From contig QFZU02000005.1 of assembly GCA_003260025.2 (NCBI GenBank), positions 1 to 52,944 on the forward strand: a stretch of 52,944 nucleotides of DNA, written 5' to 3'. The notes below the pieces were generated by a model. The model was not told the origin of the DNA. It searched no databases and saw only the letters and a program-made list of their open reading frames with translations. This DNA is from Microbispora triticiradicis (GTDB lineage: Bacteria > Actinomycetota > Actinomycetes > Streptosporangiales > Streptosporangiaceae). Each line of letters begins with the position of its first letter. The stretch's first letter is position 1. The position numbers and the translations under genes are program-made. This document shows positions 44,234 through 52,944 of the stretch, piece after piece.

Positions 44234-44959
44234 ATGTCGCTCGTATTGCTCCCAGCCGTCGACGTCGCCGACGGCCAGGCCGTACGCCTCGTGCAGGGTG
44301 AGGCGGGGACGGAGACCTCGTACGGGGACCCGCTCGCCGCCGCCCTCGCCTGGCAGGAGGCCGGCGCGGAGTGGATCCACCTGGTCGACCTCGACGCGGC
44401 GTTCGGGCGGGGAAGCAACCGCGAGCTGCTGGCCTCCGTCGTGGGCAGGCTCGACGTGCAGGTCGAGCTGTCCGGCGGGATCCGCGACGACGCCACGCTG
44501 GAGGCCGCGCTGGCCACCGGCTGCCGCCGGGTCAACATCGGCACCGCCGCGCTGGAGGACCCGGCGTGGTGCGCCAAGGCGATCGCCGAGTACGGCGACC
44601 GCATCGCGGTGGGGCTCGACGTGCGCGGCACCACGCTGGCCGCCCGCGGCTGGACGAAGGAGGGCGGCGACCTGTGGGAGGTCCTCGACCGGCTGGAGTC
44701 CGAGGGCTGCCCCCGCTACGTCGTCACCGACGTGACCAAGGACGGCACGCTGCGCGGTCCCAACCTCGACCTGCTGCGCCAGGTCTGCGCGCGGACCGAC
44801 CGCCCGGTCGTCGCCAGCGGTGGCGTGTCGTCGCTCGACGACCTGCGGGCCATCGCGACGCTCGTGCCGGAGGGCGTCGAGGGTGCGATCGTGGGCAAGG
44901 CGCTGTACGCCCAGGCGTTCACGCTGCAGGAGGCGCTCGCGGCGGTGACGGCCGGATGA
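44234..44959 (+). CDS. priA: Phosphoribosyl isomerase A (HisA, probably also TrpF)
   Basis: 241 aa beta/alpha barrel isomerising ProFAR to PRFAR. Catalytic Asp residues in [18 protein letters not shown] and [14 protein letters not shown]; phosphate loops ELSGGIRDD and [12 protein letters not shown]. The RGWTKEGGD loop resembles the Arg/Trp-containing loop of actinobacterial PriA, which also does the TrpF reaction where no separate trpF exists. Bifunctionality is inferred. ATGA overlap with the Rid gene. Confidence 0.95.
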   Translation: MSLVLLPAVDVADGQAVRLVQGEAGTETSYGDPLAAALAWQEAGAEWIHLVDLDAAFGRGSNRELLASVVGRLDVQVELSGGIRDDATLEAALATGCRRVNIGTAALEDPAWCAKAIAEYGDRIAVGLDVRGTTLAARGWTKEGGDLWEVLDRLESEGCPRYVVTDVTKDGTLRGPNLDLLRQVCARTDRPVVASGGVSSLDDLRAIATLVPEGVEGAIVGKALYAQAFTLQEALAAVTAG

Positions 44960-45456
44960 GTACCCCGACGCCCGCACAGACTCCCGCGCAGACGCCCGCA
45001 CAGACATCGGCACCGGCACCGGCATCGGCACCGGCACAGACGCCCTCGGCGCAGATGCCCGAGGGCCGGATCTCCTCCGGCGGTCCCTGGGAGGACCGGT
45101 ACGGCTACGCCCGCGCGGTCGTCGCCGGGCCACACGTGCTCGTGTCCGGCTGCACCGCCACCGTCGGAGGGGAGGTGCAGCACGTGGGCGACGCCTACCG
45201 GCAGACGCTCACCGCCTTCTCGATCGCGCTGGACGCCGTCGAGAAGGCCGGCACGACGCGGGCCGACGTGGTGCGCACCCGCATGTTCGTCGTGAACGCC
45301 GACGACTTCGACGCCGTGGGCAAGGCGCACGGGGAGATCTTCGGCGACGTGCGGCCCGCCTGCACGAGCGTGCAGATCGCCGGCCTTGTCGACCGGCGCA
45401 TGCTGGTCGAGGTCGAGGTCGAGGCGTACCGGGCGGCAAGCGGCGGCGGGGGCTGA
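44956..45456 (+). CDS. Rid family protein lacking the catalytic Arg
   Basis: 166 aa. N-terminal ~35 residues are a PAQT repeat extension, then a Rid (YjgF/YER057c/UK114) domain from [30 protein letters not shown] to the end. In RidA deaminases the C-terminal motif reads PARxxV with an essential Arg; here it is [12 protein letters not shown], with Cys in place of that Arg. Thus it is unlikely to be a standard 2-aminoacrylate deaminase and belongs with the Rid subfamilies of unknown activity. Fully embedded and coupled in the his operon (ATGA with priA, 3 bp to hisF). Confidence 0.9.
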   Translation: MSTPTPAQTPAQTPAQTSAPAPASAPAQTPSAQMPEGRISSGGPWEDRYGYARAVVAGPHVLVSGCTATVGGEVQHVGDAYRQTLTAFSIALDAVEKAGTTRADVVRTRMFVVNADDFDAVGKAHGEIFGDVRPACTSVQIAGLVDRRMLVEVEVEAYRAASGGGG

Positions 45457-45459
45457 GCG

Positions 45460-46230
<771 letters not shown>

Positions 46231-46231
46231 A

Positions 46232-46275
46232 CGTGCCGGCAGGCCGGGCCCTCACCGCCCGGCCTGCCACGCACG
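46232..46275. terminator. Hairpin terminator after hisF
   Basis: Perfect 12-bp stem 46238-46249 with 46257-46268 (7-nt loop), extended by a 5-bp outer stem (46232-46236 with 46271-46275). Lies between hisF and the convergent small secreted-protein gene, so probably serves both. Confidence 0.75.
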
Positions 46276-46296
46276 TCTCCGATGATCATTCGCCGG

Positions 46297-46563
46297 TCAG
46301 TCGTCGTCGATCTCCACGATGGCCGTGGGAAAGGCCGCGGGACCGGTGCCGAGTGAGGACGACGCCTGCGACTGGTACTGCCACTGCGCCTGGTAGGGGC
46401 CGTCACAGCCCTGCCCGGACACCTGGTGGTGGAAGCCGGAACCGGTGTGGCCGACAGGGACGACCGTGTCGGCGAACGCTCTGGGCGCCGGTTGCACGGC
46501 CGACAGACCGATGGCGGCGAGGACCGCGAGACCGAGCGGGCTCGGGAATCGCATGGCGGGCAT
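46297..46563 (-). CDS. Small secreted protein, unknown
   Basis: 88 aa; ATG at 46563 with AGGAGG SD. Signal peptide about residues 1-30 (LGLAVLAAIGLSAVQPAPRAFA). Mature ~58 aa, with one Cys and a Gln/Ser-rich centre (GCDGPYQAQWQYQSQASSS) and acidic end IVEIDDD. No family recognised. A single mature Cys suggests either dimerisation or no disulphide. Confidence 0.7.
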   Translation of the reverse strand: MPAMRFPSPLGLAVLAAIGLSAVQPAPRAFADTVVPVGHTGSGFHHQVSGQGCDGPYQAQWQYQSQASSSLGTGPAAFPTAIVEIDDD

Positions 46564-47251
46564 ACTGCCTCCTGTCCTGCTGGCTCGTCCTGCTGAGCTC
46601 CTTGCTGAACTGGCGCGGGTACGGCGATCCGGATCGGCATCTCCAATGGTCACCGGGCGCGCTATGGCCGTCCAGGCATTCAGCAGCAAACAGGGCAATA
46701 TGCGGATGAATCAGGCATAAGGGATTTAGTGCCCTTTTCCCGCCTTGGTGCGGAAAGATCGTGATTTGCCGAGGCGAGGTGCGGACGCGGCCGGGTCGTA
46801 ACGGTCCTGACCGTTCCGGTCGCTCGCGCCGTGCCCGCGGCCGTCGTACGGCGGCTTATGCGGAGACCGGTGTGAGAGCGGCCCGTAGGGGTAAAGGTAG
46901 GGGACCGGTGGCCGGACCCCACTCGACGAACGCCGGAGGAGCCGCGAGAAGGGCCGCATCGATGATCGCGGAGGGTGGCGTGTCCGGCGCGGAGGGTGGC
47001 GCACCGAAGGGATGGGTCGGAGGGACGGGTCGGGCGGACAGGTCGAACGAGCAGGGCGCGGAGACGGGTGAGAAGAGGCCGGCGGAGCGAGGGCGGTTGC
47101 CCTGCCGGCCCTGTGTCGGCCCCTGTTGGCGCCCTGGCGTCGGCCCTGTCGGGAGAGTGTGGCCGTGCCGGAACGGGTTCCTTCACGGCCCTTGAGGGAT
47201 CTCGCGGCTGGGACGCCGCGACGGTCGGCTCAGGACCGGGTCAGGACGGGG
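46564..47251. other. 688 bp without a convincing gene
   Basis: Low-complexity open frames exist on both strands but lack SD sites and domain content. 46680-46740 is AT-richer and has an imperfect inverted repeat (aaggg/ccctt around 46721-46738). 47225-47260 has short repeats of gtcaggac. Presumably holds the promoter for the 88-aa secreted protein. Confidence 0.5.
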
Positions 47252-47419
47252 TCAGGACCGGGGTAGGACCGAGGTGAAGAAGGTGGCGAGCCGGCTGGCC
47301 CCGGTGTTGACCGTGTCGAACACGCCGCGGACGGCGCCCGCCGCCGCGTGCGGCTGGTTGTAGAGGTAGAAAACTACGAACGCGATGGCCGCGTACGTAA
47401 GAACCTTCTTCAACTTCAT
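47252..47419 (-). CDS. 55-aa single-TM protein, copy 1 of tandem pair
   Basis: ATG at 47419 with GGAGG SD. Sequence pattern MKLKKVLTYAAIAFVVFYLY (TM helix about 6-22) then NQPHAAAGAVRGVF and an amphipathic tail ending FFTSVLPRS. Shares its start, TM helix and RL-x-x-FFTS tail with the neighbouring 54-aa protein. A conserved actinobacterial micro-membrane protein of unknown role. Confidence 0.85.
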   Translation of the reverse strand: MKLKKVLTYAAIAFVVFYLYNQPHAAAGAVRGVFDTVNTGASRLATFFTSVLPRS

Positions 47420-47554
47420 CGGGGGGGCCTCCTGCTGTCGGTTTCCCGGACGTTTGTACCCGGCGGCAGGAATGATCATAACTAGCCGCGAGGACACGAG
47501 CCCGTTCCGCTCTCATCGTGAGACGGAGGCGGGCCCGCCTCCGGGCCCCGGCGG

Positions 47555-47719
47555 TCAGCCCGACACGAGCGAGGTGAAGAAGGCCGAAAGCCGCTCCGCA
47601 CCCGTCGTGATCCCCCCGAACAGGTTCCTGACCGCGGTGGCGGCGTTCGCGGGCTGGGTGAACAAGTAGAAGATCACAAACGCGACGGCCACATAGGTCA
47701 GGACCTTTTTGAGGTTCAT
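47555..47719 (-). CDS. 54-aa single-TM protein, copy 2 of tandem pair
   Basis: ATG at 47719 with GGGAG SD, TGA at 47555-47557. Begins MNLKKVLTYVAVAFVIFYLF, then TQPANAATAVRNLF, tail ERLSAFFTSLVSG. Paralogue of the gene 135 bp downstream. Too short for most gene finders, but the conserved pair shows it is real. Confidence 0.85.
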   Translation of the reverse strand: MNLKKVLTYVAVAFVIFYLFTQPANAATAVRNLFGGITTGAERLSAFFTSLVSG

Positions 47720-47810
47720 CGGGGCTCCCAAACACTCATGTCTGGATCACATGCTGCCCCATATCAAGATGTTTACGTGGGAATTCCGGGCAGTTCCCAC
47801 CATGCCCTGA

Positions 47811-48446
47811 TCACAGGCCGAATCTCGCCTGCCGCAGCCGGGCGACCGCCTGGTCGTCCCCCTGGTAGGTCACCCGGGCGTGCTCCTGCCGGCCGAAGGC
47901 GAACAGCAGCAGCTCGGCCGGCTCGCCGGTGACCACGACGGCGGGCTCGGCCATGCGTCCCGCGGTCCTCGCCCCGTCCGTACGCTGGAGCACGACGCCC
48001 ACGGGCGCCCCGCGCATGAAGAAGCGGGCACCGCCCCGCAGCCGCCGCCAAAACGTCTCCTGGAGGTCCTCGGGGAGGTCCCGGGGCTCCCATCCGGACT
48101 GTGCCCGGCGTACGTCTTCGTGGTGGACGAACAGCTCGACGGTGTTGACGATCTCGTCCAGCCGGGACACCAGGCCGTACGGGGTCCAGCGCGGCGGGCC
48201 GCTCCGCACGAGCCCGACCAGCTCGGGGTAGGAGTGACGCCGGATGAGGCGCTCCTGCACGGCGGCGGTGTGGCCCGCCAGGAGCGGCAGCGCGATGCCG
48301 GGGGCCGCGTCGAGGCGGCGCTCGCGGAGGACGAGATGGGCCGTCAGGTCCTCGGTGGCCCAGCCCTCGCACAGCGTGGGCGCGCCGGGGCCGAGGTCGT
48401 CGAGCAGGTCGCAGAGCGCCGCGCGCTCCGTCTGGGCGTGAGTCAC
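47811..48446 (-). CDS. TIGR03085-like / DinB-type metal-binding protein
   Basis: 211 aa; GTG at 48446. Four-helix DinB/mycothiol-maleylpyruvate-isomerase-like N-domain: LCEGWATEDLTAHLVLRERR with a likely metal His, and VNTVELFVHHEDVRRAQ with further His residues. The C-terminal ~70 residues form a small alpha/beta domain (AVVVTGEPAELLLFAFGRQEHARVTYQGD). Actinobacterial relatives act as thiol-transferases or have no known function. Confidence 0.9.
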   Translation of the reverse strand: MTHAQTERAALCDLLDDLGPGAPTLCEGWATEDLTAHLVLRERRLDAAPGIALPLLAGHTAAVQERLIRRHSYPELVGLVRSGPPRWTPYGLVSRLDEIVNTVELFVHHEDVRRAQSGWEPRDLPEDLQETFWRRLRGGARFFMRGAPVGVVLQRTDGARTAGRMAEPAVVVTGEPAELLLFAFGRQEHARVTYQGDDQAVARLRQARFGL

Positions 48447-48660
48447 GTGATCAGCCTACGGTGGGCGCCCGGCCCGCCCCGAAGCGGAGCGCAGGAATAA
48501 ACCGCTTGATCAGGATGATAGGGAGTATCTAGGACCAATGGCTTGGGCGGGCCTGGGGCCTGGGACCGATCCGGCGGTCCGCCCGCATGGGTATCGTCCC
48601 CGTCCGGGGCGCTCGCAGGGAGCGGCCCGGACGATCCCCGATCGGAAGGAAGCACACCGC

Positions 48661-50481
48661 GTGCCGACGAAGGAGTCTCCCGCGCGGCCCGGCAGCTCGA
48701 TCATGCTCCAGGGTCTCAAGGTCCTCGGCGTGGCGATCAGGACGGAGCCGCGGATCTTCATCGGCGCGGTCCTCGCCAGCGCCCTCTACGGAGGGATGAC
48801 CGTCGCGTCGTCCTGGGCGCTCGGCTGGGCGACCGACAACGCCGTGCTGCCGGCGTTCCGGGACCACGAGGCCGCCACCGGAGGGCTCGTCGCCGCGGCG
48901 GCGCTGATCGTGGGCGTCGCGGTGCTCAAGGCCGCGGGCGTCATGGGCCGCCGCATCCTGGCCGGCGTCCACCAGTACCGCATGCAGGCCCACTCGCGCC
49001 GCGCGGTCACCCGCCAGTACCTGCGGCTGCCGCTCGCGTGGCACCACCGCCACCCGACCGGGCAGTTGCTGTCCAACGCGAACTCCGACGTAGAGGCGGC
49101 CTGGGCGCCGCTCGCGCCGCTGCCGATGGCGGTGGGCGTGGTCGTGATGCTCGTCACGGCCGCCGTGGCGATCGTGCTGGTCGACCCCGTCCTCGCCGTC
49201 GTCGGCTTCCTGATCTTCCCCGCCGTGGCCGTGCTCAACCTGGTCTACCAGCGCAGGCTGTCGCCGCTGGCCATGCGGGCCCAGGCGCTGCGGGCCGAGG
49301 TGAGCGAAGTCGCGCACGAGAGCTTCGACGGTGCGCTCGTCGTCAAGACCCTCGGCCGGGAGGACGCCGAGACCGTCCGGTTCCAGGCGAAGGCCGACGC
49401 GCTGCGGGACGCCAACATCGCCGTCGGCCGGGTCCGGGGCCTGTTCGACCCGCTGCTGGAGGCGCTGCCCACGCTCGGCGTGCTGGCCGTGCTGCTCGTC
49501 GGCGCGCTGCGCCTGGAGTCGGGCGGCGTCGCGGCCGGCGACCTCATCCAGGTGGCCTACCTGTTCACGCTCCTGTCCTTCCCCATCCGGGCGCTCGGCT
49601 GGGTGCTGGCCGAACTGCCGCGCAGCGTCGTCGGCTGGACGCGGATCAGGGAGGTCCTCGACGCGACCGGCTCCATGGAGCACGGCACGGCCCGCCTGGA
49701 CGCCCCCGGCCCGGCCCGGCTGGCCGCGGAGGGCGTCGGCTTCGCGTACGTCCCCGGGAGCCCGGTGCTGAAGGACGTGACCTTCACGGTCACGCCGGGC
49801 CGCACGACCGCGATCGTCGGCCCGACCGGCGCCGGCAAGTCGACCCTCACCCAGTTGCTCGCGCGGCTCGTCGACCCCGGCGAGGGCGTCGTACGGGTCG
49901 ACGGGGTCGACCTGCGCGACGCGGCCAGGGGGGAGGTCAGCCGGTCGGTGGCGCTCGTCCCGCAGCAGACGTTCCTGTTCGACGACACCGTGCGCGGCAA
50001 CGTCACCCTCGGCGAGGCCGTCCCGGACGAGCGGGTCTGGGCCGCGCTGCGCCTCGCGCAGGCCGACGGCTTCGTCAGCGGGCTGCCGTCGGGCCTCGAC
50101 ACCCGGATCGGCGAGCGCGGCGCGACGCTGTCCGGCGGGCAGCGGCAGCGCCTCGCGCTGGCGCGCGCCCTCGTGCGCGAGCCCCGGCTGCTGATCCTCG
50201 ACGACGCCACCTCCAGCGTCGACCCGCAGGTCGAGAAGCGCATCCTGTACGGCCTGCGCGACGGCGCCGCCGAGGCGACGGTGATCGTGGTCGCCTACCG
50301 GATGGCCACGATCGCCCTCGCCGACGAGGTCGTCTACCTGGAGCAGGGCGTGGTCGCCGACCAGGGCGCGCACGAGGAACTGCTGGCCCGCTGCGCGGGC
50401 TACCGCGCCCTCGTCACCGCGTACGAGCGCGAGGAGGCCGAACGGGCCGCGCTCGACAGCGGCGATGAGGTCGTGGCGTGA
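48661..50481 (+). CDS. ABC exporter subunit 1 (degenerate Walker B and H-loop)
   Basis: 606 aa half-transporter, TM domain then NBD. GTG 48661 chosen for its AAGGAAG SD; the frame is open to ATG 48538. Six TM helices in residues about 30-330. NBD: Walker A GPTGAGKST 387-395, Q-loop VPQQTFLFDD, canonical signature LSGGQ 490-494. The Walker B is LLILDD (Asp515 where the catalytic Glu is expected) and the H-loop His is Tyr546 (VVAYRMATI). It therefore supplies the signature to the active site but a dead Walker B/H-loop to the other. Heterodimer partner follows 61 bp downstream. Substrate unknown. Confidence 0.95.
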   Translation: MPTKESPARPGSSIMLQGLKVLGVAIRTEPRIFIGAVLASALYGGMTVASSWALGWATDNAVLPAFRDHEAATGGLVAAAALIVGVAVLKAAGVMGRRILAGVHQYRMQAHSRRAVTRQYLRLPLAWHHRHPTGQLLSNANSDVEAAWAPLAPLPMAVGVVVMLVTAAVAIVLVDPVLAVVGFLIFPAVAVLNLVYQRRLSPLAMRAQALRAEVSEVAHESFDGALVVKTLGREDAETVRFQAKADALRDANIAVGRVRGLFDPLLEALPTLGVLAVLLVGALRLESGGVAAGDLIQVAYLFTLLSFPIRALGWVLAELPRSVVGWTRIREVLDATGSMEHGTARLDAPGPARLAAEGVGFAYVPGSPVLKDVTFTVTPGRTTAIVGPTGAGKSTLTQLLARLVDPGEGVVRVDGVDLRDAARGEVSRSVALVPQQTFLFDDTVRGNVTLGEAVPDERVWAALRLAQADGFVSGLPSGLDTRIGERGATLSGGQRQRLALARALVREPRLLILDDATSSVDPQVEKRILYGLRDGAAEATVIVVAYRMATIALADEVVYLEQGVVADQGAHEELLARCAGYRALVTAYEREEAERAALDSGDEVVA

Positions 50482-50542
50482 CGAATCTTCCACGGCGCAC
50501 AGTGAGGCTTTCAGTGAGGCTTTCAGCGAGGAGTGTGACCCG

Positions 50543-52375
50543 GTGACCGCCGTCACGGACACGGGGAAGACCGGCGGGAAGACCGGCCCGGAGAATGGGG
50601 AGGCCTCCGCGCTGCGGTCGGCGGAGCGCGGGGCGGTGGAGACGCTCAGGCAGGGACTGCGGCTGTCGCCGGAGTTCCGCCGCGGCATCGCCGGGACCCT
50701 GGCGCTGGCCGTGCTGGCCACGCTGGGCAAGGTCGTCGTGCCGGTCGCCGTGCAGCAGGTGATCGACCGGGGCCTCGGCCAGGGCGCGCCCGACGTGCCG
50801 TTCATCCGCGACGCCGTCGTCCTGTGCGCGGTCGCGGTGGCGCTGACCGCGGTGTGCGGCTACCTCATGAACGTGCGGCTCTACCGCTCCACGGAGTCGG
50901 GCCTGGCCACCCTGCGCGGCAAGGGCTTCCGGCACGTGCACGACCTGTCGGTGCTCACGCAGAACAGCGAGCGGCGCGGCGGCCTGGTCTCCCGGGTCAC
51001 CGGCGACGTCGACCAGATCAGCGCCTTCATGCAGTGGGGCGGGCTGATGGTCATCGTGTCCGTCGGCCAGCTGCTGGTCGCGACCGTGCTCATGGCCGTC
51101 TACTCCTGGCAGCTCACGCTGCTGGTGTGGGCCTGCTTCCTGCCGGTGATGCTGGCCCTGCCCAGGTTCCAGCGCCTGGTGGCCAGGGCGTACACCCGGG
51201 TGCGCGAGCGGGCGGGCGACGTGCTCGCCGCCGTCAGCGAGTCGGTCGTCGGCAGCGGCGTGATCCGCGCGTACGGCTCGGAGGACCGCACCGCCGAGCG
51301 GATCGACCGGGCGGTGGACGGGATGCGCGCGGCGCAGACCCGGGCCCAGAAGATCGTCGGCTTCACGTTCCCGACCACCGAGCTGGTCGCCTCGGCCGCC
51401 GTCGCGCTGGTGGTCGTCGCCGGGGTCGAGCTGGGCGTCGCCGGGTCCATCACGGCGGGCCGGCTCATCGCGTTCCTGTTCCTCATCACGCTGTTCGTCA
51501 GCCCCCTGCAGACCGCGACCGAGGTGCTGAACGAGGCGCAGAACGCGATCGCGGGCTGGCGCCGCATCCTCGGCGTGCTCGACACCCCGGCCGACGTGGC
51601 CGACCCGGAGAACGGCGCGACGCTGCCGCGCGGCCCGATCACGGTCCGCTTCGAGGGCGTCGGCTTCGCCTACCCGGGCGGGCCGCCCGTCCTGCACGAG
51701 GTGTCGGCCGAGATCGCCCCGCGCACGCGGGTCGCGGTGGTGGGGGAGACCGGCTCGGGCAAGACGACCTTCGCCAAGCTCCTGACCCGGCTCATGGACC
51801 CGACCTCCGGCAGGATCACGGTGGACGGGGTCGACCTGCGGGAGGTCGGCTTCGCCTCCCTGAGGGAGCGGATCGTCATGGTCCCGCAGGACGGCTTCCT
51901 GTTCGACTCGACCCTCGCCGGCAACATCCGGTTCGGGCGGCCCTCGGCCACCGACGAGGAGATCACGCGGGCGCTGACCGAGCTCGGCCTGGCCGACTGG
52001 CTCGACGGCCTCCCGGCCGGTCTGGACACCCCCGTCGGGCAGCGCGGCGAGTCGCTGTCGGCCGGTGAGCGGCAGCTGGTCGCGCTGGCCCGGGCCTACC
52101 TCGCCGACCCCGACCTGCTGCTGCTCGACGAGGCCACCTCCGCCGTGGACCCCGCCACCGAGGTGCGGCTCGCCCGGGCGCTCGACGGCGTGACCCGGGG
52201 CCGTACGGCGGTCTCGATCGCCCACCGCCTGTCCACCGCCGAGGCGGCCGACGAGATCCTGGTGTTCGAGCACGGCCGGATCGTTCAGCGCGGCCCCCAC
52301 GCCGTGCTCGCCGCCCAGCCCGGCGTGTACGCGGACCTCTACGCGTCGTGGACCACCGCCACCACCGTCCGGTGA
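50543..52375 (+). CDS. ABC exporter subunit 2 (catalytic Walker B, altered signature)
   Basis: 610 aa half-transporter. GTG 50543 chosen for its GAGGAG SD; ATG 50465 is in frame and would overlap subunit 1, across a 12-bp repeat. Six TM helices about 50-330. NBD: Walker A GETGSGKT 401-408, Q-loop VPQDGFLFD, Walker B LLLLDE with Glu530, H-loop His561 (SIAHRLST), but signature LSAGE (505-509) instead of LSGGQ. Complements subunit 1 exactly: together they give one consensus and one degenerate ATP site, as in TM287/288- and BmrCD-type heterodimeric exporters. Confidence 0.95.
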   Translation: MTAVTDTGKTGGKTGPENGEASALRSAERGAVETLRQGLRLSPEFRRGIAGTLALAVLATLGKVVVPVAVQQVIDRGLGQGAPDVPFIRDAVVLCAVAVALTAVCGYLMNVRLYRSTESGLATLRGKGFRHVHDLSVLTQNSERRGGLVSRVTGDVDQISAFMQWGGLMVIVSVGQLLVATVLMAVYSWQLTLLVWACFLPVMLALPRFQRLVARAYTRVRERAGDVLAAVSESVVGSGVIRAYGSEDRTAERIDRAVDGMRAAQTRAQKIVGFTFPTTELVASAAVALVVVAGVELGVAGSITAGRLIAFLFLITLFVSPLQTATEVLNEAQNAIAGWRRILGVLDTPADVADPENGATLPRGPITVRFEGVGFAYPGGPPVLHEVSAEIAPRTRVAVVGETGSGKTTFAKLLTRLMDPTSGRITVDGVDLREVGFASLRERIVMVPQDGFLFDSTLAGNIRFGRPSATDEEITRALTELGLADWLDGLPAGLDTPVGQRGESLSAGERQLVALARAYLADPDLLLLDEATSAVDPATEVRLARALDGVTRGRTAVSIAHRLSTAEAADEILVFEHGRIVQRGPHAVLAAQPGVYADLYASWTTATTVR

Positions 52376-52377
52376 CA

Positions 52378-52446
52378 CCGGGGCTGGGCTTGCGGGGAGC
52401 GGCGGCGGGGCGGCAGGGAGCGGCGGCGGGGGCGGCGGGGCGCTGC
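52378..52446 (+). repeat. G-rich spacer with imperfect direct repeat
   Basis: Many runs of 3-5 G on the plus strand, including two near-copies of gggagcggcggcgggg. A G-quadruplex is possible. It separates the ABC genes from hisI; no gene. Confidence 0.5.
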
Positions 52447-52448
52447 GG

Positions 52449-52454
52449 CACAAT
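52449..52454 (+). promoter_or_regulatory. -10 element for leaderless hisI
   Basis: CACAAT ends 7 nt before the hisI ATG (52462); no SD is visible, so a leaderless hisI message is likely. Confidence 0.45.
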
Positions 52455-52461
52455 TGGCCAC

Positions 52462-52812
52462 ATGGCCCTCGACCCGAAGATCGCCGACCGGCTCAAGCGC
52501 ACCCCGGACGGCCTGGTGCCCGCGATCGTCCAGCAGCACGACACCGGCGAGGTGCTGATGCTCGCCTGGATGGACGACGAGGCGCTGCACCGCACGCTCA
52601 CCACCGGCCGGGCGACCTACTGGTCCCGCAGCCGGGGGGAGTACTGGGTGAAGGGCGACACCTCCGGCCACGTGCAGTGGGTCAGGCACGTCGCGCTCGA
52701 CTGCGACGGCGACACGGTCCTGCTGAAGGTCGACCAGGTGGGGGCCGCCTGCCACACCGGCGACCGCACCTGCTTCGACGCCGACGTCCTCGACGTGACC
52801 GGCGCGCCGTGA
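52462..52812 (+). CDS. hisI: Phosphoribosyl-AMP cyclohydrolase
   Basis: 116 aa, monofunctional (no HisE domain). Opens the adenine ring of PR-AMP in the third step of histidine synthesis. Zinc/magnesium motifs: [65 protein letters not shown] with the Cys ligands. Separated from the main his operon by the ABC exporter, and coupled (GTGA) to the next gene. Confidence 0.97.
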   Translation: MALDPKIADRLKRTPDGLVPAIVQQHDTGEVLMLAWMDDEALHRTLTTGRATYWSRSRGEYWVKGDTSGHVQWVRHVALDCDGDTVLLKVDQVGAACHTGDRTCFDADVLDVTGAP

Positions 52813-52944
52813 CCGCTCCCACCCCCGTTCCCGCCGCCGCGCCCAGCCGGGCCGGCTCTCCGGCGGGGCGCTCGCTGCTCGTCTGGCTCGCCGCCTGCGC
52901 CGCCGGCGGCGGCCTCGCGCTGCTCGCCGCGGGCAGGCGATGGG
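52809..52944 (+). CDS. Trp-operon-associated membrane protein (TIGR02234-like), truncated by window end
   Basis: 45 codons visible. GTG 52809 overlaps the hisI stop. After a Pro/Ala-rich start comes a TM helix, [20 protein letters not shown], ending GRRW, as at the N-terminus of the tryptophan-biosynthesis-associated membrane protein found between hisI and trpC in related actinobacteria. Assignment rests on context and a short N-terminus, so is tentative. Confidence 0.6.
   Translation, partial: MTAPTPVPAAAPSRAGSPAGRSLLVWLAACAAGGGLALLAAGRRW

Noticed and set aside
46680..47186. Possible 168-codon minus-strand gene
   Set aside because: Arg/Thr/Pro-rich, no signal peptide, domain or clear SD.
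48538..48660. 41-residue N-terminal extension of ABC subunit 1
   Set aside because: No SD at ATG 48538 and low-complexity sequence; GTG 48661 has a good SD. A leaderless start at 48538 is not fully excluded.

Overview
This is a high-GC Actinomycetota chromosome segment. GC-rich codon third positions, many GTG starts, leaderless promoters, Ser/Thr kinases with extracytoplasmic domains, a bifunctional-type HisA/PriA and a Cys-to-Asp MurA all fit a Streptosporangiaceae-like (Streptosporangiales) organism. The genus cannot be read from the sequence. No rRNA, tRNA, CRISPR array, insertion sequence or phage gene was seen.

Layout. 1-3.2 kb: two membrane Ser/Thr kinases (the first runs off the left edge). 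3.5-9.7 kb: secreted M14 and M1 metallopeptidases, then a convergent DesK/LuxR-type two-component system. 9.9-14.1 kb: a secreted GH-A glycosidase with a CBM2, a DUF2470 protein and a cysteine-free ribosomal protein S4 diverging from an iron-box-like operator, and a GNAT acetyltransferase. 14.3-19.5 kb: a secreted-protein cluster (three-gene minus-strand operon opposite a ricin-type lectin), a MerR/TipAS regulator with a leaderless MerR-type promoter, and a small secreted protein. 19.7-23.7 kb: a third kinase, then a 20-codon leader ORF plus intrinsic terminator ahead of a degenerate DAHP-synthase/chorismate-mutase fusion. 23.9-26.9 kb: an NB-ARC/TPR STAND protein paired with a small two-TM protein; the N-terminus of one and the C-terminus of the other carry the same 19-residue motif, which resembles bacterial amyloid signalling motifs. 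27-35 kb: class A PBP, MurA, a four-TM protein, a winged-helix regulator, an amidase and a YbaK deacylase. 35.3-38.8 kb: a DUF222/HNH protein, about 540 bp of tandem repeats and a maltokinase-cap protein. 38.9-46.2 kb: a DeoR regulator and the histidine operon hisD-C-B-(50 aa TM)-H-(120 aa TM)-A-Rid-F. 46.3-52.9 kb: small secreted and membrane proteins, a TIGR03085-like protein, a heterodimeric ABC exporter, hisI and the start of a Trp-operon-associated membrane protein.

How the genes work together. The his genes mostly overlap by ATGA junctions and form one translationally coupled pathway; hisI starts a second transcript reading towards probable trp genes. PBP and MurA are both peptidoglycan functions. 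The two candidates for an under-described system are (i) the STAND/amyloid-motif/two-TM pair at 23.9-26.9 kb and (ii) the secreted aerolysin-like three-gene operon facing a lectin at 14.3-17.9 kb. A third strong signal is the aromatic leader-peptide attenuator at 22.34-22.49 kb.
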